Below are positions 9,827-17,944 of a DNA stretch of 37,382 nucleotides, one piece after another. The notes below the pieces were generated by a model, which saw only the letters and a program-made list of their open reading frames with translations, was not told where the DNA came from and ran no database searches. The DNA comes from Rathayibacter tanaceti (GTDB lineage Bacteria; Actinomycetota; Actinomycetes; Actinomycetales; Microbacteriaceae), in assembly GCF_001634385.1 (NCBI RefSeq), contig NZ_LIIN01000012.1, positions 1 through 37,382 of the forward strand, written 5' to 3'. Each line of letters begins with the position of its first letter. Positions within the stretch are counted from its first letter, which is position 1. The position numbers and the translations under genes are program-made.

Positions 9827-10792
9827 TCAGGTGATGGCGAGGATGTCGATCACGAACACGAGGGTGTCTGTCCCACTGATCCCGGCCTGCTGGTTGCCGG
9901 CGTCGCCGTAGCCCTTGGCGGGCGGGATGGTCACGATCACCTGCGAGCCGACGGTCTGGCCGACCAGCGCCTCCTTGAAGCCCTCGATCACCGCGCCGGT
10001 GCCGAGGGACGCCGGGGCGGGCTTCCCCCAGCTCTGGTCGAAGACCTCTCCGCTGCCCCAGATGACGCCCTGGTACTGCACGATCAGCTGGTCGCCGTCG
10101 GCGACGGTCGCTCCGGAGCCCTTCTTCAGCACAGCGAGCTGGAGGTCGGCGGGCGGGTCGGTCGAGGGGATGGAGACCGTCGGCGCGCCGTCGTCGGCGA
10201 GCGCCACGGTCGGCAACCCGTCCACTGGGGCCTGCGGCTCGCCGTCGGCCGCGGTCGGCACGATCTGCTCGACGTCGATGACCATCACGATCGAATCGGC
10301 TGCGGTGATGCCGAAATCACTCTGCCCGGCATCGCCGAATGCATCGGCCGGGGGCACGACCGCGACCACGCGCGAGCCGACGGTCGCGCAGTTCACCGCC
10401 TTCACCAGTCCGGCGAGGTACTGGTCGGCGTCGACCGTGAACGCGGCGCGACCGCCAGGAGCGTAGCTGCTGGCCGAGAACTCCGCGCCGCTCGTGCCGT
10501 TGTAGAGGGTGTAGTCCACAAGCACGATGTCGCCCTCGGCGACCTCGGCGCCGGTGCCCTCGACGGCGACCGAGCGCTCGGTGGTGTCGACGGTCATCGG
10601 GCTCGGAAAGACGGTGACGGGCTTGGTCGCGAAATCGCCGCTCGTCTGCACCGCGGCGGTCGCCTCCCCCTCGCTCGCGCAGCCCAGCGGAGTCGCGGAG
10701 GCGGACGGCGCCGCGTCGGGCGCTCCCGGAGTGCACGCCGCCAGGCTCAGGGAGGCGCCGAGGACGGCGAGGATCGCGAGGGTTCTGCGCAC
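9827..10792 (-). CDS. Lipoprotein with two FKBP-type peptidyl-prolyl isomerase domains
   Basis: A 321-residue protein with a lipoprotein signal peptide and lipobox LAAC (Cys20), so it is predicted to be anchored on the outer face of the membrane. After a Ser/Pro/Ala linker there are two tandem FKBP-like domains, at about 80-177 (GDIVLVDYTLYNG.., VVPPADAFGD) and about 220-320 (GDQLIVQYQGVIWGSG, EVFDQSWG, VIEGFKEALVGQTVGS, IPPAKGYGD). The second keeps more of the usual FKBP active-site pattern. The first is more diverged and may be structural. The likely role is folding of exported proteins at prolyl bonds. It lies 51 bases upstream of dxr on the same strand. Upstream, a 145-base divergent region separates it from the gabT paralog. 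Confidence 0.9.
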   Translation of the reverse strand: MRRTLAILAVLGASLSLAACTPGAPDAAPSASATPLGCASEGEATAAVQTSGDFATKPVTVFPSPMTVDTTERSVAVEGTGAEVAEGDIVLVDYTLYNGTSGAEFSASSYAPGGRAAFTVDADQYLAGLVKAVNCATVGSRVVAVVPPADAFGDAGQSDFGITAADSIVMVIDVEQIVPTAADGEPQAPVDGLPTVALADDGAPTVSIPSTDPPADLQLAVLKKGSGATVADGDQLIVQYQGVIWGSGEVFDQSWGKPAPASLGTGAVIEGFKEALVGQTVGSQVIVTIPPAKGYGDAGNQQAGISGTDTLVFVIDILAIT

Positions 10793-10924
10793 GGAGGCAC
10801 CTTTCCTGACCGGCTGCTACCGGGGACGTTCGGGGGTCGCCGTCCATCCTGGGGGACACGCCTCGGGAGGTCCTGGACGCCGAGCCGGGCGCGTCGGCTC
10901 CAGTCAGTACGGTGAAGGCTCGCC

Positions 10925-10930
10925 TAGCAT
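10925..10930 (+). promoter_or_regulatory. Putative -10 element, leaderless start of first gabT
   Basis: TAGCAT ends 7 bases before ATG 10938, the spacing expected if transcription begins at or next to the start codon. No clear -35 was seen. It is supported by the similar placement before several other plus-strand genes in this window. Confidence 0.4.
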
Positions 10931-10937
10931 CGGGGAT

Positions 10938-12271
10938 ATGCGTGAATTCTCGGTCCCCCAGTCCCGAGAGCTCGTCACCGAGCTCCCCGGCCCGCGCTCC
11001 GTCGCCCTGCAGGAGCGCCGCGTCGCCAGCGTCTCCCGCGGCGCCGGGACGCTCGCCAACATCTACATGGACCATGCCTCGGGCGCGGTCCTGGTCGACG
11101 TCGACGGCAACCGCCTGATCGACCTGGGCTGCGGCATCGGCGTGACCACCATCGGCCACGCCCACCCGGCGGTCGCCGCCGCGGCAGCCGCGCAGGCCGA
11201 GAAGCTGACGCACACCCTCTTCACCGTCACTCCCTACGAGAACTACGTGAAGGTCGCCGAGAAGCTCGCCGAGATCACCCCCGGGGACTTCGAGAAGCAC
11301 TCGATCCTGGTCAACTCCGGCGCCGAGGCCGTCGAGAACGCGGTCAAGATCGCCCGGAAATTCACCGGCCGGCGCGCGATCGCGACGCTCGACCACGCCT
11401 TCCACGGCCGCACGAACCTGACTATGGCGATGACGTACCGCCCCTGGCCGGAGCGCGCCGGCATGGGCCCCTTCCCCGGGGAGATCTACAGCCTCCCGAT
11501 CAGCTACCCCTTCCGCGATCCCGAGGGCATGACGGGCGAGGCGGCGGCGGAGCGCACGATCGACTACATCACGACCCACATCGGCGCCCAGGAGCTGGCC
11601 GCCCTCTTCGTCGAGCCGATCCAGGGCGATGGCGGCATCATCATCCCTGCACCGGGCTACTTCCGCCGACTCTCCGAGTTCTGCACCGAGAACGGCATCG
11701 TCTTCGTCGCCGACGAGATCCAGGCCGGCATCGCCCGCACCGGCAGTGGTACTCGATCGAGCACCACGGGGTCGTCCCCGACCTGATCACCACCGCCAAG
11801 GGCATCGCCGGCGGCTTCCCGCTGGCCGCTGTCACCGGTCGCGCCGAGATCATGGACGCCGTGCAGCCCGGGGGCATCGGGGGCACGTTCGGCGGCAACC
11901 CCGTCTCGACCGCCGCGGCCCTGGCCACCTTCGAGGCAATCGAGTCGGAGGGGCTGCTCGAGGAGGCGCAGCGCGTCGAGCGCGCGCTCCAGGCGCGCAT
12001 CGGCGACTGGGCCGAGCGCTTCGCGGTGGTCGGCGAGGTGCGCGGAAAGGGTGCGATGTGGGGCGTCGAGCTCGTGCACCCCGGCACGAAGCGGCAGAAC
12101 CCGGAGGCGCTCACCGCAATCCTGAAGCACGCCACCACGAACGGCGTCATCGTCCTCGATGCCGGCAGCTGGGACAGTGTCCTGCGCATCATGCCGAGCG
12201 TGGTCATCAGCGAGGAGCTGATCGACGACGCCGCGACGGTGATCGAGGAGGCGCTCGCGCAGCTGGGCTGA
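10938..12271 (+). pseudogene. gabT: 4-aminobutyrate aminotransferase paralog 1, with a 1-base deletion
   Basis: A class-III PLP aminotransferase of the GABA transaminase type (GABA + 2-oxoglutarate to succinate semialdehyde + glutamate). The first frame, from ATG 10938 (MREFSVPQSRELV), includes NSGAEAVENAVKIARK, HAFHGRTNLTMAM, EPIQGDGG and FVADEIQAGIARTG. It then breaks at about 11743, where ACCGGCAGTGGTAC should read ACCGGCCAGTGGTAC (TGQWY). In the restored frame the PLP lysine lies in ITTAKGIAGGFPLAAVTGR, followed by GGTFGGNPVS and the C-terminal domain. The corrected length is 444 residues. It is closely similar along its length to the gene at 13638-14999, so the two arose by duplication. 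Sequence error is the likeliest cause, though a decaying duplicate is also possible. Confidence 0.9.
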
Positions 12272-12310
12272 TCCGGGAAGCGCATGATCGGAGCGGCATG
12301 GACACGCCGG

Positions 12311-12316
12311 TATCTT
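12311..12316 (+). promoter_or_regulatory. Putative -10 element before plsC
   Basis: TATCTT followed by exactly 7 bases and then ATG 12324, with no Shine-Dalgarno sequence in between. This suggests a leaderless mRNA. Confidence 0.5.
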
Positions 12317-12323
12317 CGACCGG

Positions 12324-13079
12324 ATGCGGACCGATGGCGATCTCGAGAGGCCGACCCCACCGGGGATCGGCCTCTCCGCGCGTCTGGCGCGACTGACCAT
12401 GAGCGGCGTCGGCCGCCTCGTCTACCGGCCGATCGTCGAGGGGCGCGAGAACGTCCCGACCACCGGGCGGGTGATCCTCGCCAGCAATCATCTGTCGTTC
12501 ATCGACTCCCCCGTGCTGACTCTGCTCGCTCCCCGGCCCGTGCAGTTCCTGGCGAAGTCCGACTACTTCACCGGCACCGGGGTACGCGGTGCAGTCTCAC
12601 GCTCCTTCTTCACCTCCGTCGGTGCGGTGCCGGTCGAGCGCGGAGCGGGGCAGGCGGCGCAGGAGGCGCTCGATCTCGGCCGGGCGATCCTCGAACGGGA
12701 CGAGGCCTTCGCCGTGTATCCCGAGGGCACGCGCTCGCGCGACGGGCGCCTCTACCGCGGGCGCACCGGAGTCGCCTGGCTCGCGCTGACGACGAGCGCT
12801 CCCGTCGTGCCGGTCGGGCTGATCGGGACGCAGGAGCTGCAGCCGGTCGGCACGAGCGTCCCCCATCTGCACCGGATCACCGTCCGCTTCGGAGCGCCGC
12901 TCGATCTCTCCCGACACGGCTCGGCAGACTCCGGACGAGCGAGGCGGCACGCCACCGACGAGGTGATGGCCGCGATCCACGCTCTGTCCGGGCAGGAATC
13001 GGCGGGCGTGTACAACGAGTCGCCGCCGACCACGGCGGTGGAACGGATCCGCAGGGCGCTGCCGCACGAGCGCCGCTGA
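12324..13079 (+). CDS. plsC: 1-acyl-sn-glycerol-3-phosphate acyltransferase (PlsC family)
   Basis: A 251-residue acyltransferase of the LPLAT/PlsC family, which adds the second acyl chain to lysophosphatidic acid in phospholipid synthesis. The catalytic NHxxxxD motif is NHLSFID (His56, Asp61). The phosphate-binding motif YPEGTRSRDG lies near 136-145, and VPVGLIGTQELQP matches block IV. The ATG 12324 start follows a probable -10 directly. The N-terminus is only weakly hydrophobic, so membrane association is probably peripheral. It lies between the two gabT paralogs, 52 bases after the first, and ends 2 bases from the convergent OsmC gene. Paralogs of this family are common in actinobacteria, so the precise acyl acceptor is not certain. 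Confidence 0.9.
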   Translation: MRTDGDLERPTPPGIGLSARLARLTMSGVGRLVYRPIVEGRENVPTTGRVILASNHLSFIDSPVLTLLAPRPVQFLAKSDYFTGTGVRGAVSRSFFTSVGAVPVERGAGQAAQEALDLGRAILERDEAFAVYPEGTRSRDGRLYRGRTGVAWLALTTSAPVVPVGLIGTQELQPVGTSVPHLHRITVRFGAPLDLSRHGSADSGRARRHATDEVMAAIHALSGQESAGVYNESPPTTAVERIRRALPHERR

Positions 13080-13080
13080 C

Positions 13081-13548
13081 TCAACGCGCCAGCGTCACCG
13101 GCTCGTGCGCCACAGGGAAGTTGACCGAGCGGGCGATGAAGCAGAGCCGCGACGCCTCGGCGTGCAGCGACTGCGCGAGGTCGACCGTGGAGGCCTCGGC
13201 CACTGTCACGCGCGGCCGCAGGGTGACCGAGGTGAACTGGCCGCCCTCTCCCTCCTGCTGCATCCGGCCGATCGCGTCGTCGGTGTACTCGGTCACGACG
13301 ACTCCGTTCTTGACGGCCACGTGCAGGTACGAGAGCAGGTGGCACTGCGCGAGCGCGGCGAGAAGCAGCTGCTCGGGGTTCCAGCGGTCGGCGTCCCCGC
13401 GGAAGGGCGTGTCGGCGGAACCGAGGATCGGCTCCGGTCCCTGGGCCGAGACGACCAGCTGGCGCCCGTACTCGCGGTAGCCGCTCGTGCCGGTGCCCCG
13501 GTTCCCCTCCCAGACGACGGACAGTGCGTACTCGTGCTCCGACGTCAT
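13081..13548 (-). CDS. OsmC family peroxiredoxin-like protein
   Basis: A 155-residue OsmC/YhfA-type protein. The family uses two cysteines to reduce organic hydroperoxides. Both are present, Cys69 in LLAALAQCHLLSYLH and Cys136 in ASRLCFIARS, and the N-terminal strand VVWEGNRGTGTSGYREYGR is characteristic. It is probably a cytoplasmic thiol peroxidase, but the physiological reductant and substrate cannot be told from sequence. ATG at 13548, with GGAGGAGAACCG upstream giving a good ribosome site. It is convergent with plsC (1-base gap) and divergent from the second gabT, with 89 bases between. It seems unrelated functionally to the aminotransferases. Confidence 0.9.
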   Translation of the reverse strand: MTSEHEYALSVVWEGNRGTGTSGYREYGRQLVVSAQGPEPILGSADTPFRGDADRWNPEQLLLAALAQCHLLSYLHVAVKNGVVVTEYTDDAIGRMQQEGEGGQFTSVTLRPRVTVAEASTVDLAQSLHAEASRLCFIARSVNFPVAHEPVTLAR

Positions 13549-13622
13549 CGGTTCTCCTCCTCCGCGTGGTGGATCAGGCCGGTCCCGCTGGTCTGGACCT
13601 CTGGAGGCGGAACCCCCGCGGC

Positions 13623-13628
13623 TAGACT
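13623..13628 (+). promoter_or_regulatory. Putative -10 element before second gabT
   Basis: TAGACT ends 9 bases before ATG 13638. The intervening sequence includes AGGA, so the transcript could carry either a very short leader or none. No good -35 seen. Confidence 0.35.
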
Positions 13629-13637
13629 CGCAGGACC

Positions 13638-14999
13638 ATGACAGACACGCTCGCGCCCCAGCTTCCCACGTCCGCGATCCCTCAGCAGCGGCGCGTCGAG
13701 ACCGAGATCCCCGGCCCCCGATCCCGGGCCCTGCACGAGCGTCGTCTCGCCGTCGTCCCCACCGGAGTCGGCACCGCGCTCCCCGTCTACATCGACCGCG
13801 CGCACGGAGCGATCCTGGTCGACGTCGACGGCAACGCCTTCATCGATCTCGGCGCCGGCATCGGCGTGACGACCATCGGTCACACCGACGACTCCGTCGT
13901 CGCGGCGGCCACTGCTCAGCTCGGCCGTCTCACGCACACGCTCTTCACGGTCACGCCCTACGAGCCCTACATCCGGGTCGCGGAGCTGCTCGCCGAGCAC
14001 ACCCCCGGGGACTTCGCCAAGAAGACCGTGCTGGTCAACTCCGGCGCCGAGGCGGTCGAGAACGCCGTCAAGATCGCCCGCAAGCACACCGGTCGGGCAG
14101 GTGTGGCGGTGCTCGACCACGCCTACCACGGCCGCACCAACCTCACGATGGCGATGAACTTCAAGGCGCTTCCGTACGGTCTGGGCTTCGGGCCGTTCGC
14201 GAGCGACGTGCACCGCGCGCCGAGCTCCTACCCGTACCACGACGGACTCTCGGGGGCCGAGGCCGCCGAGCGGACCATCTCGTACCTCGAGAAGACGGTC
14301 GGCGCCTCCGCTCTGGCCTGCCTGGTGGTCGAGCCCATCCAGGGCGAGGGCGGCTTCATGGTCCCCGCGCAGGGCTTCCTCCCGGCGTTGCAGGAGTGGT
14401 GCACCACCAACGGCATCGTCTTCGTCGCCGACGAGATCCAGTCGGGCATGGCCCGCACCGGCGCCTGGTTCGCCAGCGAGCATCTCGGCCTGGTGCCGGA
14501 CCTGGTCCTCTCCGCCAAGGGGATCGCGGGCGGGCTGCCGCTCGCAGGCGTCACCGGTCGCGCCGAGATCATGGACTCCGCTCAAGCCGGCGGGCTCGGT
14601 GGCACCTTCGGCGGCAACCCGGTTGCCGCCGCCGCAGCAGTCGCCGTCTTCGAGCGCATCGAGCGTGAGGGCCTCCTGGCCGAGGCGGACCGGATCGGCA
14701 CCCGCCTCGGCGCTGCGCTCCGCGTGCTGCAGGAGCAGCACGAGATCATCGGCGACGTCCGCGGTATCGGCGCGATGATGGCGATCGAGCTCGTGATGCC
14801 CGGCACCGCAGGAACAACGAAGGAGCCGAACCCCGCCGCTGTCCAATCGGTCATCGACTACGCCGCTCAGCACGGCGTACTCGTGCTGAGCGCCGGTACC
14901 TACGGGAACGTGGTCCGCTTCCTGCCGAGCCTCGCCCTGACCGACGAGCTGCTCGACGACGCCGTCTCGGTGATCGCCGACGCCCTCGCCTCCCTCTAG
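13638..14999 (+). CDS. gabT: 4-aminobutyrate aminotransferase paralog 2
   Basis: A 453-residue class-III aminotransferase, intact. It has the GABA-transaminase signature throughout: NSGAEAVENAVKIARKHTG at about 134-152, HAYHGRTNLTMAMNFK, EPIQGEGGF, DEIQSGMARTG with the PLP-contacting Asp, and the Schiff-base lysine Lys294 in LSAKGIAGGLPLAGVTGR. It converts GABA with 2-oxoglutarate to succinate semialdehyde and glutamate. It closely resembles the gene at 10938-12271 over the whole length, including the N-terminal E-x-PGPRS-x-AL-x-ERR pattern. The start follows AGGA by a few bases. No succinate-semialdehyde dehydrogenase is adjacent. Substrate could also be 5-aminovalerate or a related omega-amine. 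Confidence 0.95.
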   Translation: MTDTLAPQLPTSAIPQQRRVETEIPGPRSRALHERRLAVVPTGVGTALPVYIDRAHGAILVDVDGNAFIDLGAGIGVTTIGHTDDSVVAAATAQLGRLTHTLFTVTPYEPYIRVAELLAEHTPGDFAKKTVLVNSGAEAVENAVKIARKHTGRAGVAVLDHAYHGRTNLTMAMNFKALPYGLGFGPFASDVHRAPSSYPYHDGLSGAEAAERTISYLEKTVGASALACLVVEPIQGEGGFMVPAQGFLPALQEWCTTNGIVFVADEIQSGMARTGAWFASEHLGLVPDLVLSAKGIAGGLPLAGVTGRAEIMDSAQAGGLGGTFGGNPVAAAAAVAVFERIEREGLLAEADRIGTRLGAALRVLQEQHEIIGDVRGIGAMMAIELVMPGTAGTTKEPNPAAVQSVIDYAAQHGVLVLSAGTYGNVVRFLPSLALTDELLDDAVSVIADALASL

Positions 15000-15111
15000 T
15001 CGCAGACGCCTGCGGGCTGCCACCGACCCCGGCGCCACACCGTCGCGCCGCGTCATCGGCGTCCTCCCGCGGGGAGGAAGGCGGAACGCTCGGGGGCGCG
15101 GTGCGGTCGGG

Positions 15112-15117
15112 CAAGAT
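15112..15117 (+). promoter_or_regulatory. Putative -10 element before asparaginase gene
   Basis: CAAGAT followed by six G residues and ATG 15124. This fits the short spacing seen before other genes here, but the G-run could equally act as part of a ribosome site. Confidence 0.3.
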
Positions 15118-15123
15118 GGGGGG

Positions 15124-16119
15124 ATGCCAGCAGGAACCTTCACCGTCGCCGAGTCCGTCGAGCTGGCGGTCGTCGAGCGCTCGGGATTCATCGAGTCCCG
15201 TCACGCCGGCTCGGCCGTGCTGCTCGACCCCGACGGCCGCGTCGTGCGCAGCCTCGGCGCGCCGACAGCACCCGTCTTCCCTCGATCGTGCCTCAAGCCC
15301 TTCCAGGCCCTCGCGGTGATGACCGCGGGAGTCGAGCTGAGCGGGCCGGAGGCGGTGATCGCCACCGCGAGCCACGCCGGCATCCCGCAGCACGTCGCCC
15401 TGGTGCAGAACCTGCTCTTCCGAGCCGGCCTCGATCACAACGCTCTGCAGTGCCCCGCCGACTGGCCCGGCGACTCCGCAGCCCGCGCTCAGCTGCTGCG
15501 GGCCGGCGGCGTCGCGGATTCCCTCTTCATGAACTGCTCGGGCAAGCACGCGGCGATGCTCCTGGCCTGCGTGCAGAACGGCTGGAGCACCGAGGACTAC
15601 CTCGAGCGCTCGCACCCGCTCCAGCAGCACATCGTCGACACCATCGAGCGGCTGACCGGCGAGCGCGTCGTCGCCTCCGGCATCGACGGCTGCGGCACCC
15701 CGGTGCACGCTCTTGCTTTAACGGCCCTCGCCAAGGGGATCTCGCGGATCGTCTCCTCCTCCCCCGCCTCCCCCTTCGGTCTCTACCGCCAGGCGGGCGT
15801 GCTGACCGCCGCGATCCTCGAGAACGCATGGGCCATCGACGGCCCCGGCCGAGACAACACCGTCGTGATCGAACGCCTCGGGCTCGTCGCGAAGCTCGGC
15901 GCCGAGGGGGTGCTCGTGATGGCGTCGCCGGACGGCACGACGGTCGCGCTGAAGATGCTCGACGGCAGCCTGCGGGCGGCCACGGTCGTCGCGCTGAAGC
16001 TCCTGGTCGAGGCCGGCGTCGTCGACCGGGGAGCGGCGAACGAGGTGCTCGTGCGGCTGAACCCGGTCGTCTCGGGCGGCGGGCGCACGGTCGGCGCGAT
16101 CCGAGCCTCCTACGTCTGA
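15124..16119 (+). CDS. L-asparaginase, R/type III (PF06089-like) family
   Basis: A 331-residue asparaginase of the family typified by Rhizobium etli ReAV, unrelated to the EcAII type. It hydrolyses L-asparagine to aspartate and ammonia. Matching motifs are SCLKPFQA with the Ser55-x-x-Lys58 pair, MNCSGKHAAML with Cys138 and Lys141, and IDGCGTPVHAL with Cys192. The Cys138-Cys192 spacing equals that of the zinc-site cysteines in ReAV as I recall them. There is no signal peptide, so it is cytoplasmic. It follows the second gabT by 124 bases on the same strand and is convergent with potC. The nitrogen-scavenging role fits the aminotransferase and polyamine transport context. The exact substrate preference is inferred. 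Confidence 0.88.
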   Translation: MPAGTFTVAESVELAVVERSGFIESRHAGSAVLLDPDGRVVRSLGAPTAPVFPRSCLKPFQALAVMTAGVELSGPEAVIATASHAGIPQHVALVQNLLFRAGLDHNALQCPADWPGDSAARAQLLRAGGVADSLFMNCSGKHAAMLLACVQNGWSTEDYLERSHPLQQHIVDTIERLTGERVVASGIDGCGTPVHALALTALAKGISRIVSSSPASPFGLYRQAGVLTAAILENAWAIDGPGRDNTVVIERLGLVAKLGAEGVLVMASPDGTTVALKMLDGSLRAATVVALKLLVEAGVVDRGAANEVLVRLNPVVSGGGRTVGAIRASYV

Positions 16120-16153
16120 CCCCGTCGCTCCGCCCCCTCCGTCCGACTCCGCG

Positions 16154-17028
16154 CTACGGCGTGCGGGCGAGGCGCTTCGCCCGCGCCGCCGACGACACCT
16201 GCGTGATCACGACCACCACGATCGCCAGCACGAACACCGCCGAGGCGATCACGTTCGCCTCGGCAGGGATTCCCCGCGCCGCCGCGATGTAGATGTACTT
16301 CGGGAACGTGGTCACGGATCCCGACGTGAAGTTCGTGATGATGAAGTCGTCGAAGCTCAGCGCGAACGACAGCAGGGCCGCCGCGAGGATCCCCGGGAGC
16401 AGCAGCGGGAAGGTGATCCTCCAGAACACCTGGTTCGGTGAGGCGTAGAGGTCGCGGCCCGCCTCCTCCAACGCCGGATCCAGACTCGCGACCCGCGCCT
16501 TCACCGTCACCACGACGAAGCTGATGCAGAACATCGTGTGCGCGAGGACGATCGTCACCAGCCCCTTCTCGGCACCGACGCTGAGGAACTGCGCCGCCAG
16601 TCCCGCTCCGAGCACGACCTCCGGGGTCGCCATAGGGAGGAACAGCAGGAGCTGATCGCCGAGCGGAACCGAAACCGGAAACGCACCAGCGCGATTGCGA
16701 TCATGGTGCCCAGCGCCGTCGCCAGCGCTGTCGCGACGACTCCGACGAGCAGACTGTTGCCGAAGGCCGTCATCACCTCGTCGCTGCTCCACGCCGATAC
16801 CCACTTGTCGAGGGTGAAGCCGCGCCAGGCGAGGTTGCTCTTGCCGGAGTCGTTGAACGAGAAAACGAAGGTGTAGCCGATGGGGATCAGCAAGAAGATC
16901 AGCGCAAGCGCCGTGTAGACACCGAGGCCGAGGCCCCGGAAGCGCCGCGGGCGCGCCGCCGGAGCCGGAGCGGGCGCGCCGAGAGCCTCCTGGCCGCTGG
17001 CGATCGGACGGTCGGCGGTGGCGGTCAC
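16154..17028 (-). pseudogene. potC: Polyamine ABC transporter permease PotC type, with a 1-base deletion
   Basis: The second inner-membrane permease of the spermidine/putrescine-type importer. The GTG start at 17028 overlaps the potB stop as GTGA and follows GGAGGAG at good spacing. The first frame covers the N-terminal tail, the first helix (VYTALALIFLLIPIGYTFVF) and on to ALVRFRFRFR. The frame breaks at about 16650, where coding-strand ATCAGCTCCTGCTG should read ATCAGCCTCCTGCTG. The restored frame gives LLLFLPMATPEVVLG, the EAA loop EEAGRDLYASPNQVFWRITF and the last helices. The corrected length is 291 residues. As the other three transporter genes are intact, this is probably a base-calling error. 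Confidence 0.9.
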
Positions 17029-17942
17029 AGGAGCTCCTCCGTTCCACTGCGCTTCACATAGAAGCCGACGATGAACAGGATCACGGCCATCAGCACGATC
17101 GAGAGCGCGGCGGCAGCCGGGTAGTTCTCGAGCGTGAGGAAGTTGGCCTCGATCGCGTTGCCGACCATCGATGTCTGCGACGAACCGAGGAAGTCGCGGC
17201 TGGCGTTGATGTAGTCGCCTGCTGCCGGGATGAAGGTGAGCAGCGTGCCCGAGACGATGCCCGGCATCGACAGCGGGACAGTCACCCGCCAGAACACCGA
17301 GGCTGGATGCGCGTAGAGGTCCGATCCCGCCTCGAGGAAGCGCACGTCGAGCCGCTCGAGCGTCGTGTAGAGCGGGAGGGTCATGAACGGGATGAAGTTG
17401 TAGGTGATGCCGAAGATCACGGCGAACGGCGTACCGGTCAGATGGCCGTCCCCGGGGAGGACGGCCATCGCCTTCAGCGCCTGCACGAGCGGGCTCTCGT
17501 CTGCGAGGATCTGCTTCCACGCGAGCGTCCGCAGCAGGAAGCTGATGAAGAACGGGGCGATGACCAGCGTGAGCAGCAGGTTCTGGAGGAGCGGCCACGA
17601 GCGCGCCTTCACGCCGATGACGTACGCGAGCGGGTAGCTGATCACGAGCGCGAGCACCGTCGCGATCAGCGCGTAGCCGAAGGAGCGTACGGCATGCGGC
17701 CAGTAGTCGCTCATCACGACCAGGTAGTTCTGCCAGGCGAAGCCCGGCGCGTACTCGCCGATGTCGCCATCCGGCACCTCAGCCTGGAAGGACGTGAGCA
17801 CGAGGGAGATCAGCGGCGCGAGGAAGAACAGCAGCATGTAGGCGATGCCCGGAAGCATCAGGACCAGCGCGACGGTCGAGCGCGCGCGGACCGGCGGCGG
17901 CGCCGAGGTGGCCGGACCCGAGGCGAAAGCGGCGAAGGCCAT
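17025..17942 (-). CDS. potB: Polyamine ABC transporter permease PotB type
   Basis: A 305-residue permease with six predicted membrane helices, starting at ATG 17942 (MAFAAFASGP), 2 bases after the potA stop. The cytoplasmic EAA loop that contacts the ATPase is EAGSDLYAHPASVFWRVTVP, followed by LSMPGIVSG. It has the PotB pattern with a large first periplasmic loop after helix 1 (GIAYMLLFFLAPLISLVLTS). It works with PotC to form the channel through which the PotD-delivered substrate passes. Start choice: the open frame continues upstream but has no homology there. The end overlaps potC by 4 bases, indicating translational coupling. Confidence 0.93.
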   Translation of the reverse strand: MAFAAFASGPATSAPPPVRARSTVALVLMLPGIAYMLLFFLAPLISLVLTSFQAEVPDGDIGEYAPGFAWQNYLVVMSDYWPHAVRSFGYALIATVLALVISYPLAYVIGVKARSWPLLQNLLLTLVIAPFFISFLLRTLAWKQILADESPLVQALKAMAVLPGDGHLTGTPFAVIFGITYNFIPFMTLPLYTTLERLDVRFLEAGSDLYAHPASVFWRVTVPLSMPGIVSGTLLTFIPAAGDYINASRDFLGSSQTSMVGNAIEANFLTLENYPAAAALSIVLMAVILFIVGFYVKRSGTEELL

Positions 17943-17944
17943 GC

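Noticed and set aside
8783-10915. 710-codon plus-strand frame opposite dxr and the FKBP gene
   Set aside because: Shadow of conserved genes with clear motifs on the minus strand.
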